Assembly: GCA_963969395.1 (NCBI GenBank)
Contig: OZ017805.1
Span: 4,774,001 to 4,838,000, forward strand
DNA from: Pseudoscleropodium purum
Lineage: Eukaryota > Streptophyta > Bryopsida > Hypnales > Brachytheciaceae
DNA: 64,000 nucleotides
Direction: 5' to 3'
Shown: in pieces, positions 14,428 to 26,800 of the stretch
Numbering within the stretch: the first letter of the stretch is position 1
Layout: every line of letters begins with the position of its first letter
The notes under the pieces: model-generated
What the model was told of the DNA's origin: nothing
The model's input: the letters and a program-made list of their open reading frames with translations, nothing else
Databases searched by the model: none
Position numbers and translations under genes: made by a program

Positions 14428-14578
14428 ATAGGATTTTAATTTCAGTTAGGAGTAGGAGCGGATCCGGATCCGGATCCGGCTCAACAGTATTAGGTTAGAC
14501 CGGAAGTTAGATTAGGGTGGCGGCGGACCCCTACGGGTTTTCCGCTCCTTTTTGTGCTTTTAGGGTTTTTACCCTTTG

Positions 14579-14587
14579 TATATAAAT
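14579..14587 (+). promoter_or_regulatory. Second TATA-like box, downstream of the A1 ORF
   Basis: TATATAAAT is conserved in all three A copies (14579, 29809, 58485), about 1 kb before the right end and outside the ORF. A TATA box this close to the 3' end would suit an LTR U3 promoter reading out to the right, or a second transcription unit. This is inference from position and conservation only. Confidence 0.4.
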
Positions 14588-15610
14588 CGGTTCCCGCGAT
14601 GGGAATTGGGAGTTGTCCATTTTGCAAATTTTGTTGTACCTTTCTTTTCTCCTCATTGTGTGTCTCTCTCCAGCGCGACAGGATTGTATGATGTGGAGTT
14701 AGGATAGTACGAGTTGGTTTGCAAGTGATTTCTCCCCTTGGTGTTTATTTTCCGATCCTAGGTGCATGTGAGTAGGTACCGAAGAGTTGGGAGTGAACTT
14801 AGTTCCTCAGCACATCTAGAGTTTGAGATTCCGGGTGAGAAAGCCGTTGTTAGGCTAGGCGGGTAGGGAGGGATTCCTTAGCTGCGCTAGAACTCCCGGG
14901 TGGGAAATCCGGTTGAGTGTCCGATCTCCTGTGAGGTCTCACCACCCGTATGGGTAACGGAAGAACTTTAGTTGATGTTGGAACGGACGGGTGCACTTGT
15001 AACCACCTGTCTTCGCACGGATCGGAAGTAGCATCAAGGTCGTTGTAGTATGAGAGGGTCGAGTGTGGGGTCTTTGTGTGACCTACGACCCGGATTGCTA
15101 TCTGGGTTGTTGTGAAGGACCAAACCGGATCCGGATTAGCTTAGGAGTTTAGAAGGTAGGATAGTGGGTCTTCAGCCACTATAAGTCACGGAAGGAGTGG
15201 TGGGCCTACCACTCTCAAAATTAAGCGGCGACCCCTCTGATGGTGAAATAGAGGCAAAACTAAACCGGATAGGATTACGGGTACAGGATGACCATCCGGA
15301 CCGGATTGGTCAGGACGGATTTCCAGGATCGGAAGTTGTAAGATCCTGGGATTTGGGTATTTGTACGGACCGGATCGTTAGTAGGACCGGAAGAAGGAGT
15401 AATCCGGTCTATAGTTATCCGGTGTGGTGGTATTTCTGGTTCTAGATTTAGGACCGGAAAGTAAGATTGGGATACTGATTGAGCTTAACTACTTAATAGA
15501 GCTAGATACTTCACAGGATCTCGTGGGTTCGATCTTTAGAGTCACTTAGTTATACTTTAGAGCGATTTTTGTGAGTATAATGGGGAATTGACCTGCCCTG
15601 TGCTGCGACA

Positions 15611-16320
15611 CTAAATGAGATAAACAATTGCTTACAACCAACCATAGAGTTCATCACTTGGTGTTCAATATGGCGTGATCTCTATGTATATTAATGAAAA
15701 CATTGATCACCAAATTTTAACTCAAGTTATTTAAGGACTTTGTACGTCACTATACTTTCATTATAATGAAAATTGCACTCAAAAACTAATAATTTTAGTA
15801 TTTGTCAACCTAAATTGTCTAAAGCAAATCCATTTTTGTGGGTATCAAAATCAACAATATGATTTTGGGAGGGTCCAATACTCCCAAAATTTTGAATATG
15901 ATGTTAAAGATTTAAGAATGAAGTTATTGTAGATTGCAAAGTAGTACTGATTCTCCCTACTCGCACCTAGTATGGTTGTCATACATTTGACTTTGATCAT
16001 GGGATGTGTATCTACCTGTACATTTTTTATCTTCTCATGAAAGGAAGGTTGTAGGAAGCATTGAGTGTTTTTGAACTTGTAGAAGAAGCAAAATTAGTTA
16101 ATAAGCAGAATCATAAATAAGTTCTATGCCTCATCTCTATTTGGCTCTTTGAACTCCTATATTCTCCTTCTATGATATTATCTTTTGTACTTTTGTCGTC
16201 CTCGAGAAACTACACTTTATATTTCTTGAAGTACATTTCAAGTGCCTCAATTTGATTTTCCATTTTGCAAGTTGGACACGATAGAAAAAGGGAGGTTACT
16301 TTATGTTCTTTTTTGTGATT
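15611..16320. other. AT-rich non-coding flank right of element A1
   Basis: I see no gene, RNA or repeat that I can support. The sequence contrasts sharply in composition with the GC-rich element on its left. Confidence 0.4.
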
Positions 16321-16329
16321 TCTATGCAA

Positions 16330-16826
16330 TTTAGCACGACCTACACTAAACTGTCTTGTAATACACTTTGGCCAAGTAGCCTTTGTGGTGAAGTAAACAT
16401 CTATATCTATATAAGCATCTATATCTACGTTTTAGTGCAAGTCATACTAAACAAACAATTGTAGTTAGTGAATGAAGTTGTTTCTATATGTTGTTTTAGT
16501 GCAACTCGCGCTAAATCAACAAATAATGTGTTATACATTGATATTTTCCAGCAATATCATCTATATAGACATTGTATTACCTACTAGAGCTTTGGATGTT
16601 GGTATACACATATCTGATGTTTGGGAGCAAGGTGTTTTACTATTAGAATTGGTATACAACACTTTAGCACGGCTTGTGCTAAAGTATCATTTATTCAGGT
16701 GAATGCTGAGTCTTCAAGTTTATGAAGACTGGTGATACTTTGTTGAGGCTAAGGACACGCCTTACAAAATGGTTTTGGTTTTTGGTAAAGCTTTGTCATT
16801 TTAGCGCAAGTTGTGCTAAAATGACA
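16330..16826. repeat. Cluster of five 21-bp palindromic motifs
   Basis: Five copies of an imperfect palindrome with arms TTTAGYRC and GYRCTAAA occur at 16330-16350, 16431-16451, 16495-16515, 16663-16683 and 16800-16820. The last is part of a longer perfect inverted repeat, arms TGTCATTTTAGC and GCTAAAATGACA around a 9-base centre (16794-16826). Spacing is irregular, so this is not a simple tandem repeat. The centres differ (GACCTA, AAGTCA, AACTCG, GGCTTG, AAGTTG) while the arms are kept. It could be an array of protein-binding sites or short fold-back insertions. Confidence 0.65.
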
Positions 16827-17084
16827 GATGCGGTTTAGTGTTGGGAGGCTTGAGATTAGGGCTTACCCTTTGCAAGAATTATTCATGAAGCTTCTTCATA
16901 TTAGTTTTAACATCTAGAATTTATTCTAGGATTTTAGGGTTTTCATCAAGCAATAGAAATTGAACCAATAATGCTACCAAATCTACACCAAACAAAAGTT
17001 TTTGCTTTGCCAAGACATTAAACAGAAATAGGGCATTTGAATTCAAATTCTAATTGGAATCCTAATGCTAGAAAATGTAAACCA

Positions 17085-17975
17085 ACCAAAAACTTATCAA
17101 AAGCTAGTTGCCTTGAAGGAAAGGAAGGTGGTGTGAATTTTGAAGTGGACTATCTTCTCCATTTTTCCGAGTTGCTTCAAGTCCTCCAAGCTCGTCCAAG
17201 ACCTCCCAACTTGTCCAAGTCTTCCAAGGTACTCTGACTTGGTGCTCTATTCTCCAATCTGGCTATGCCAACTACAGAAAACAAAAACAAAATTGATAGC
17301 TCACTAAGCCAATTGCAAAGTTCACAGCAATCCAAAAGAAATGTCACAGAATACACAAGATCTCATGTAAGCCACTACTTGTGAGCTAAAAATTTTGACA
17401 CCCTTGGTCAAAGGACAATTGCAACAAACCCTGCTTCCGTGTCTCTTGGAAACCCTACAACAAATTTCAAAAATCCATACAAAGTCTCTAAATACCTGCA
17501 TTCTAATTTTCGAAAGAAACTACACCAAAAAATTCAGCACATGCAAGTTAAAACCATTTGACCAGTCCAAAATGAAGTGCATCACTTTAAACAAGGGTGG
17601 CAGGGCGGCGTGAATTAAGAAGTGCACGATCATTCACAACTACATCGAGCTCCTCTAAGTCCTCTGACTTCTACCAAGACCTCCTAGCTTGTCCAAGTCC
17701 TTCGAGGTGCTCTAACCTGATACTCTATTCTCTAATCTGGCCTACGCAAACTATACAAAGTGAAAAAAACACAAAACAAAATCAAAATTGATTACTCACT
17801 AAGCCAATTGCAAAGTTCACAACAATCCAAGAGAAATATCACAGAACACACAAGATCCTGTGCAAGCTACTATTTGTGAGCTAAAAATTTTGACACCCTT
17901 CGTCGGAAGACAATCGCAACAAACTCTGATTACATGTCTCTTGGAAACCCTACGACAAATTTCAAAAAAGCATGA
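17085..17975. repeat. Tandem duplication, period about 495 bp
   Basis: Two adjacent units, about 17085-17480 and 17580-17975, share a long ordered series of segments: GCTTGTCCAAGTC, TCACTAAGCCAATTGCAAAG, ACACAAGATC, GTGAGCTAAAAATTTTGACA and GTCTCTTGGAAACCCTAC. Equivalent points are 495 bases apart (GTGAGCTAAAAA at 17381 and 17876). Identity looks like roughly 80 percent, so the duplication is old. Short open frames in both units do not correspond and are unlikely to be genes. Confidence 0.7.
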
Positions 17976-18930
17976 ATTTCCCATGTGCCTGACTAATTGA
18001 AATGAAGTGCATCACCTTAAGCAAGCACAACAACAACAAAAAAAAAGTACATCACCTTTGAGTTGCAAAAGCTTTCGAGTAGCCAAAAAAAAAAATCAAG
18101 ATGCACTCTCAAACCACAAAACTCTACAATTTTTAAGGAAGAAGCCCTACATGAAGCAAAGCACAACAAAAAAACAACGCATGCCAAAAACAACAGTAGA
18201 CAACATACATCCAAAAAAATGCCAGTGCCAAACCCTAATCCAAAGTTTCTACTCACCATAAAATTCATACCCGCCCAATATTATACCTACCCAATGTTTA
18301 TAGGGTCATTATATTTATAACCACCCAAACATACCCACCCAATGTTTATACCCAATCCAGAATCATATTCGGTCCAAGTTTCATCCAAACTACACTGAAG
18401 TTGATACCCAAACCATATTGATGCTGATACCTAGGTACATGAAAACCGCCCCTCTTTTGTAAGACACGCAATGTTGGCTTTCAACCGAATCCTCCTTTAC
18501 ACATAGGCCCTCTTCATTGATATTTAATGTATCATAGAACCCTTTATTGTTGACCACTTAGCCCTATAACGCTACCACTCACACTAAATGTCTGATGCAT
18601 GATAGTGAATTTTCCTATATAGGACAAAAATACAACTATTCATCCTTGAAATTCTATTAAAAAAGGGAACATCTTCTACAATACTTTGACTTTCAATTAA
18701 TACTTTTCCATTTTTTTAAATGATTGATTACATGGTATTAAAAAATGATGAATTCTTTGAAGACCACCTTCTTTTTTTAAAGTTAAGCAACCTACAGATG
18801 TATTTTTGCCATATGAGGTATGAAAATTTTGTACCAGGTAAGAAGATTTTCATTGGAGAGACTGCATTTTTATGTAATTTTATTTCTTCAATTGGCATTA
18901 TTTTGAGTATTTGAAAACAGTAGCTAGTTG
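17976..18930. other. Low-complexity, AT-rich non-coding stretch
   Basis: A-rich runs at about 18030-18250 create spurious Lys-rich open frames on both strands. ACCCACCCAATGTTTATA-like segments recur at 18270-18350. I see no gene or structured RNA that I can support. Confidence 0.4.
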
Positions 18931-18959
18931 AAACCTATAGTTGATATTTATAATTTTCA

Positions 18960-21900
18960 AATGTCAATTATTCAAGAAGTACTAAAGTTTCTACTCATTG
19001 CTTCTAAACAAGTGTCATGATTTGATTAGTCTTAACTTTGGGAAAAAAAAAAAAATTCAAAGTTTCGAAAGGAAAAAAATGCTTGTAAACTTGTATTAAA
19101 CTTTTTTTCAATGATCATTACAAATTTTTTTCCGATGACCATTGCAACCAATTATTGTCCACAAGAGCTTAGTCTACGCAATAATTTTTTTTTAAATGAT
19201 CATTGCAACCGGTTATTGTCCACAAGAGCTTAGCCTACATAACAATTACAAGGGACATGTCCAAAATAGGTACGTCTATCTTAGGCCCTTCTTATTAATG
19301 GTCAATGTTTGTTTGAACCACCTATTCTTGACTACTTAAATAAGGGTATTATGCCTTTGTTCTTGTAGTATAAGGTATAAAAATTTTGTAGTAGGTAAAA
19401 AGCTAGAAATTTGAAGGATTGGAATTTTTCTAGTAAAATCTTGCCTTAAATTGAAATATTGTGAATTTCTACAGCCCATAGCTAGTTCAAATCTATAGTT
19501 GACACATAGAATCTTCCATTGCCTATCATTCCAGAAGTGCTTTCTACTCGCTGCTTTGGAGCATGTGTCATGACTTCATTATTTTGAACTTTGAAAGGAA
19601 AAACAAGTCGGATGTTAAATCATGACCAGGAAATAGATCCAAAAGGCTGGGTTTACCCCAAAGGAAAATGCAAGAATTTTTGTTTTTCATACAATTTTTT
19701 TTGCAAAATTTTGAATTCATATTTGCAATTAGAGACCCCAAATTAGCTAGGAGAGTTCTAGAATATCCCCTAGACATGGCTCAAAATAGGGGGCTTTTTT
19801 TTACTTTTACCCCAATGATCTTCCAAATTAGTGTTGGGCCGACTTCGTGGACATGATTTTGTGTCTTGTGAAAAAGAACACATTGAAAAATTCAAAAGTA
19901 GAAAAAAAAGATTTAGAAGGTTTGAATTTTTTGTACTTTCAATTGTGTGACATTCTCAAAAAATGGGAAAAAAAAAATCCAAAGTAAGTGTTGAAGAAAA
20001 ATAGGGAATTTGAAGGCAAGATAGATGTTAGGTCTATAATTCTTCCAAATAAACTTGGGCCCTTCACATATGCAAAATTTGATTTCACCCTATTTTTTTT
20101 TTTGAGGGGTTTTGAACCTTAAATATCCTAAATTGTAAAAACTAAACGGTTTTCATTTTTCTACTCTATAGTTATTACAAAGTGTCTATTAAAAAATATT
20201 TACCAATGCAATTGACTATTTCCAAACAGCTAAGACGTTGTTTTTTAGGAATTAGATATTAGTATTCCAAGTTAGAGTGAACCAAATTATAAAAAATTAT
20301 CCAAAACTACGACTTTTTAGTGCATTGATCATAATTGAGAAATAAAACCATTTTCAAACTTTGGGATTCTTACCTTTGTATAGGTAGTTATACTACTTAA
20401 TATTTTCTAAAATGAAATAGGTATTAAACATATCTCAAATTATCATAGAAGATTAAAATTATGTCTCACCAAAGCAACTCCATCAACAAGATGTTTAACT
20501 TAATTTTAGAAACTCCTATTTTGGAAGAATCAAAATTTCAACATCTAATACAAAACTTTTTTCTTTTCATAATATTCATTTATTTTAAAATCTCATTAAT
20601 TTACATTGTAATTTTTGCAAATGGTTCTTAACTTTGTTCTAGAAAAACCATAGATTCTTAGTGCATTTAATGAAAATTTAAAAAGTTTTTATCCCTCATT
20701 TTCAAGTACCTCTTACTTCTTTATAAAATAAGAAGATGCAGAAAATTTTCATTCCATTTGCCTTCATAGATTGCAAGATATAAGTTTTCAAATTTAATGC
20801 AAAAAAATCTCATATTGGCTAGCCACTTGCCCAATTATTTGCCCGCTGACTCTTATAGCCCATTGCCCAAGGTATGCCTAACTATTTTATTTACAAGTCA
20901 CATACCTTTAATGTAGGAATTTGATGAAATTTTTTTTAATATTTTAACAATACTTATATAAGCCCATATCTTTGGTAAGAATCTTAGATTATTTTGTTCA
21001 AATTCAAAATCATACTCAAATAAAATTTCATTGTCTTGGTTCACCACTCTTTTTAGTCACTTTAAATAGTCATTCACTCTCATAATTGTCATTCATAATT
21101 GTAAGAGGTATTGAAAGTGTGCCACCATGCACAATGATTTCTGACTTATGATTGGCATCATTGACAGTGGTCTCCTTGAATGTTCCAAGTTTTTAAAACT
21201 TCTAATTTTTAATTTCCACGCTACTTCAATCCTTTTTTTATGACTTTTGACATTTCATGCACTTAAAATACAATATAGTTCACCAAATTTGGAGTACATA
21301 ATGAATAAAAAAAAGTAGCTTGAATTTAATATATTCATGATTATTTTCTAAATAAATTTACAACTTCAACATTTTTTCACTACCTTTAATGAGTTTTTAC
21401 AATTTTGTAATTTATACGTACATTAAAAATTATTGCAAAAAAAATTTATACTACTTTTATGTATTTCTGTATGCAAAACAATTTTTTTTAATAAGCCATG
21501 AGTTATATTTTACAAATAATAGAGCCCAAAAGCCATGGGATAAATTTAAAAAATGGAATAAAAAAAATATGTAGAAGTTGTGAATTAGTTGAACATTTAG
21601 AATTTATGAGAAAAATAAATTCATGCTACTTTTATGCAATCTTATATGCAAAACAACTTTTCTTTTAATAAACCTTGATTGTATTGTAATACTAAAGTTC
21701 AAGAAGTACTAAAGTTTCCATTCACTACAATAGGACAAGTGTCATTATTTTATTAGTTTTAATTTTAGGAATGAAAAAAAATTTTCAAAGTTTTGTAGCT
21801 TGGAAAAATACATTTAAAAGGTTTAAATTTTTCTTTTTTTCAAATGCATGATATTCCAAAGAAATGGGGAAAAAAATCCAAAGTAGAAATTATAGGCAAG

Positions 21901-23890
21901 GAAGAAATCTAAGGATATGATCCAATATAAGGTCCTATAATTTTTTCATGAAAAAAGAAAATTAAACCTTCACCAATAGAGACTTCAATGTCACTTTTTT
22001 TTGAGTATTTTTTAACACCTTTGAATATTCTAAATTATAAATCCTAAATGGTTTTCATTCTTCAACTCTAGAATTACTGTAAAGTATTCATTAATAAAAA
22101 AATGTGTCTATAGATTTGACTATTTTTAAATAGGAAAGACGTTCTATAGGAATTAGATTCTAAGATTCCTACAATGATTATTAAACACAAAATTATCAAA
22201 AACTACGACTTTTAGTGCATTGAGCATGACTAAAAAATAAAAATATTTTCAAACTTTGGAATCCCTCCTGTTGTATTGGTAGTTATACTATTTATTTTCA
22301 GAAACAATAGACTAAGGTATTAAATATATCCAAAATTATCTTAGATTTAGAAGATATCTTGACCAAAGCTACTCCATCAAAAAGATTTTCAACTTTATTT
22401 TAAGAACTCTTATTTTGGAAGAATCAAAATTTCAACAACTAACAAAAAATTTTCTTCTTTTGATAATGTTCATATTTTCTTAAAATCTCATTAATTCACA
22501 CTTGAATTTTTGCATTGGATGGAAGAAAACTCTAATAAAACCAAAGCGTAAACAACTCAATCTATGTTAGAGTAATTTGATGTAACACCCAAAAAAATTG
22601 TGGAAGGTGCATGTAAAGTTGGAAAAAAAACTTCATTAGGTGTTAGAAGAATAAAAATGAAATTTCAGGGTTTGAATTTGAGGATTTACGATATAGAGTT
22701 AATTACTGCAATACCTAATTCAAATTCATAATCATACTCAAGTATGTTTTAAATGTCCCGGTTCACCTCTATTTCAATATAAATAATCATTCATCCTAAA
22801 TAGTCATTCGCATTCATAATTATAGGCATTCATAAATGTACAAAGTGTTGAAAGTGTGCCAGCATGCAATGGTTTTTTATAATTGGCATCATTGATAGTG
22901 CTCTCATGGAATGCCTTCAAATGTTCAAGACTTCAATTACCCTAATTTCCACGCCACTTTAGTCCTTCTTCATGACTTTTCGCATTTCATGCACTCTCAA
23001 TGCAATGCATGGTTTACAGAACTTGGAGTAAATAATGAATAAAAAAAAGTAGCATGAATTTAATGTATAATTCATGATTTGTAAATGAATTTTCAACTTC
23101 AAAACTTTTTTCCACTACCTTCTACAAGTTCTTAGAATTCGGTAATTTAAAATATAATTGTAGCTAAATAGTTTTCTACGTGCAAAATTAAAGAGTCATT
23201 TGAAGGGAAATGGGCAACAATTTAACACCCTTGTACTCAAATTATGAATCTTAAGATTCAATATTTTTAACGTATTCATTTTAAATGAAACATTTTATAT
23301 ACAAATTTCATGACTAGTCTTTTGAAATTATTTAATGAAAATCATCAATGTACATCACATACAATAAAAATAAAATTATAAAAAATAGAAAGTACTTCCT
23401 AGAAACCTATATGTTTTTAATTATGAAGAATATCAATAATTTATGGAATAGTCCATAATAGATTAAATAAATATATATTTCAATGTACTCTTGCTTGTGT
23501 TTTCTACCTTCTACAAAAATAAGGATATATTTTTTTATACTCAAATAATTTTTTTTTAAACTTTGATTTATGGTTATATTTACTAAGAGAATGAAATGAA
23601 GTACATCCAAAATCCTACTTTAATATTTTTATTCAAATTTCTATTTTAAGAAGACATGTGTTGTATTTCATAAATACTATTGTAGAATCCAAAAACCATC
23701 ATGGGATAAAATTTGAAAAAATGGAAGATAATAGAGGTTTAGAAGTTGCAAATTAGATGAACATTTAGAATTCATGCTACTTTTATGCATTTTTGCACAC
23801 AAAAAAATGTTTATTTTAATAAATCATGTGTTGTAGTTTACAAGCCCTAAAGCCCTAATTAAAAGCCATCAAGTGTATATATTTTTTTCT
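18960..23890. repeat. Large diverged duplications, unit about 1.7-2.2 kb
   Basis: Matching landmarks recur in the same order. AAGAAGT(A)CTAAAGTTTC-like segments occur near 18971, 19530 and 21700. A-rich AAATCCAAAGTA segments occur at about 19970 and 21880. TAAAATCTCATTAATT occurs near 20590 and 22480. AAGTGTGCCA-CATGCA...TTGGCATCATTGA occurs near 21115 and 22855. TAGAATT-ATG...TTCATGCTACTTTTATGCA occurs near 21600 and 23770. The offset drifts between about 1.7 and 2.2 kb, so indels separate the copies. Copies are strongly diverged. A smaller perfect-looking pair is listed separately. No coding capacity is apparent. Confidence 0.55.
19123..19245. repeat. Two-copy tandem repeat, 61-bp period
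   Basis: The segment CATTGCAACC(A/G)(A/G)TTATTGTCCACAAGAGCTTAG(T/C)CTAC starts at 19140 and again at 19201. A CAATGATCATT-like lead-in precedes each copy. The two copies differ at few positions, so this duplication is younger than the large ones around it. Confidence 0.75.
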
Positions 23891-23899
23891 TTCATTCTT

Positions 23900-26800
23900 T
23901 TAATTTATTTCATGTCTTTTTTGCATTACAACTTTTAAACTACAACACATGGCATATAAAAGTAGAAGTTTTTTGGAGTAGACAATTGCCTACAAGTAGC
24001 ATAAAATTAGTTTCATCATTGATTTATTAATTTTTATGTACTTTGCAACTTCTACATATTTTTTTTTTTTCTTATTTTGAATTTCTCTTATGTTTTTTGG
24101 GATTTCATTTCTTAAACTACAATACATGGTTTATTGAAAATAGTACAAGTTGTCTTGCGTAGGAAAAGGGCCTCTCTTGTTTTTCATTTTTGATGTCTAC
24201 AAAAAGCTTGAGTCATGTATTATACATAAAAAAACTCCAATCAAACTTTGATTCCTATGAAATGTATGTGTACTAACATGTAAACTGTTTTGTATAAGTT
24301 AGAAATACTTAGAAGATGTTGGTTTCATGGCTACATAGTTTTTTGGCCACTCTTGTTTTCCATTTTTTATGTCCAAAAAATGCATGAGCCATGTCTTATA
24401 TTTAAGAAATCCTAATCAAACTCCATTTTCCATAAAATGTACATATAAAAAAATGTAAAATGTTTTGTATAAGTTAGAAATACTTAGAAGATGTTGGATT
24501 CATGACAATATAATTTTTTTTCCACTCATATTTTCTGTTTTTGATGTCTAAAAATGGCATGAGTCATTTTTGTACTAAAAATAATCCAATGTAGAAATTG
24601 AATGTAATTTATAATTTTGTGATTCAAAAAGACAATGAATTCTTCATAATATTTATTATTTACATGTACTAATGACCAAGAAAAGGGGATATTAAAATTC
24701 ATGTCAATACTTAGCTCATTTAATCAATAAATGTGAAGATTATTTAATATTTTTATAGTTGTTCTTTTTAATTGGTGTAGTAAGATAAAATATTTTGTAA
24801 TAAAATTAGACTTCATGAAATCTTTTAGACATATATTGTGTTGTGCATTATTTGGTCTTTCTCCAAATGTTAATGAAAATTTGAAGTTCAATTAATATAA
24901 TGATTGCCATTGCTTTTTAAAATACATTCCTTATTAATATACTTTTGTAATGAAATTGGATTTCAATTTTAAACAATTTTGTTTGTAAGATTAAGGTGCA
25001 AATCTTAATTGGTTCTATACTCATATACTTCAAAAAAATATGTATATAATTTATGAGAAATTGTAAAGGTACTATTGCTCACCAAAAAATGAGTTAAAGT
25101 GATTATTTTATTCTACAAGAAGTACAAAAAAACATTCATTTATTTATGTTCATATGAAATTGATGAGTTTATTTGAATGACATGAATTCAAAACACCCCA
25201 TTTCACTTTGAATGTACAAGTACTTTCTAACTTCTGCATATTTTTTTCTTCCATTTAAAAAAATTTATCTTACTTTTTTGGGATTCTAATTTCTAAACTA
25301 CAATATATGACTTCTTGAAAAGAATGCAAGTTCTCTTGCGTAGAAAAAGTCCTAAAAGTAGCAAGAATTTAGTTTTCTCATGAATTCTCAAGATTTAGGA
25401 TATTTGCAATTTCTACATATTTTCTTATTTCATTTTAGTAATTTATTTTATGTATTTTGTGCTTTAAAATTTTTAAACTACAGAATATGGCATTCTAAAG
25501 TAGAAGTTGTTTTCGGTAGCAAATTGCCTACACATAACATAAAATGAGTTTCCTCACGGATTTTAAATGTTCATGTTCATTGCAACTTCTATATACTTTT
25601 TTTCTTCTATTTAAAAAAAATTTATCTTATTTTTTGGGGGGGTCTAATTCCTAAACTATAGTACATGGCTTCTTGGAAAGAATTCAAGTTCTTTTGCATG
25701 GGAAAAGTCCTGAAAGTAGCAAGAATTTAGTTTTCTCATGAATTCTTGAGGTTTAGGGTATTTGCAACTTTTGCATATTTTTTTCCTTTCCTTTTATTAA
25801 TTTATTTTATGTGTTTTGTGCTTTAAAATTTTTAAACTACAAAACGTGGCATTGTAAAGTACTAAAGTAGGATTTCTTTTAGTAGAAAATTGCCCACAAG
25901 TAGCATAAAATGAGTTTCCTCTCGGATTTTAAATGTTCATGTTCATTGCAACTTCTACATATTTTTTTTCTTGCATTTAAAAAAAAAATTATTTTATTCT
26001 TTGGGAGGTTCTAGTTTCTAAACTACAGTATATGGCTTCTTGGAAAGAATTCAAGTTCCATTGCGTAGGAAAAGTTCTAAAAGTAGCAAGAATTTAGTTT
26101 TCTTATGAATTCTCAAGGTTTAGTATATTTGCAACTTCTACATATTTTTTCCCTTCCATTTAAAAAAATTTATCTTATGTTTTTTGGGGTTTTTATTTCT
26201 AAACTATAGTATATGACTTATGAAAAGAATGCAGGTTTGCTTGTGTGGGAAAATTCCTAAAAGTAACAAGAATTAGTTTTCTCAGGATTACTTTAGGTTT
26301 AGTGTATTTGCAACTTCTACATATTTTTTTCTTTCCATTTTTAAAAACTCATCTTATGTTCTTTGAGGTTCTAATTTCTAAACTACAATACATGGCTTCT
26401 TGGAAAGAATGCAAGTTCACTTGTGTACGAAAAGTCCTAAAAGTAGAAAGAATTTAGTTTTCTTATGAATTCTCAAGGTTTTATATATTTGCAACTTCTA
26501 CATATTTTTTTCTTCCATTTTTTGAAATTTATCTTACTTTTGGGGGATTCTAATTTCTAAACTATAGTACATGGATTTTTGGATAGAATGCAAGTTCTCT
26601 TGTGTAGGAAAATTCCTAAAAGTAGGAAGAATTTAGTTTTTTCATGAATTCTCAAGGTTTAGAATATTTGCAACTTCTATGTAAATTTTTCTTTCATTTT
26701 ATTAATTTACTTCATGTATTTTGTGCTTTAAAATTTTTAAATTACAACACATGGCATTGTAAAGTAGATTTTTTTTTGGTATAAAATTGCCTACAAGTAG

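Larger units (their letters stand above)
12298..15610 (+). mobile_element. TGTCGC-family element A1, 3.3 kb, with broken ORF
   Basis: The element starts TGTCGCAGCTTAG and ends CTGTGCTGCGACA, giving a perfect 9-bp terminal inverted repeat with TG...CA ends. It aligns along its whole length with A3 (56212-59515), at very high identity by eye. It is strikingly richer in GC and in CCGG than its AT-rich surroundings. In order it holds a leader, a TATA box (12571), a degraded ORF (12769-14427), a second TATA-like box (14579) and about 1 kb of non-coding DNA. There is no reverse transcriptase, integrase or known transposase. Unlike A2 and A3 it lacks a TSD (CATTG left, CTAAA right), so its flanks may have been rearranged or its ends come from recombination between copies. 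Confidence 0.85.

Noticed and set aside
15197..15445. Open frame of 82 codons repeated in all A copies (15197, 30427, 59102)
   Set aside because: Found in the non-coding 3' part, shortened to 77 codons in A3 by a point change, and starting at GTG. Its persistence follows from high DNA identity, not visible selection.
12298..15610. Element A as a complete LTR retrotransposon
   Set aside because: I searched by eye for the left 200 bases repeated near the right end and found none. There is no primer-binding site or polymerase domain.
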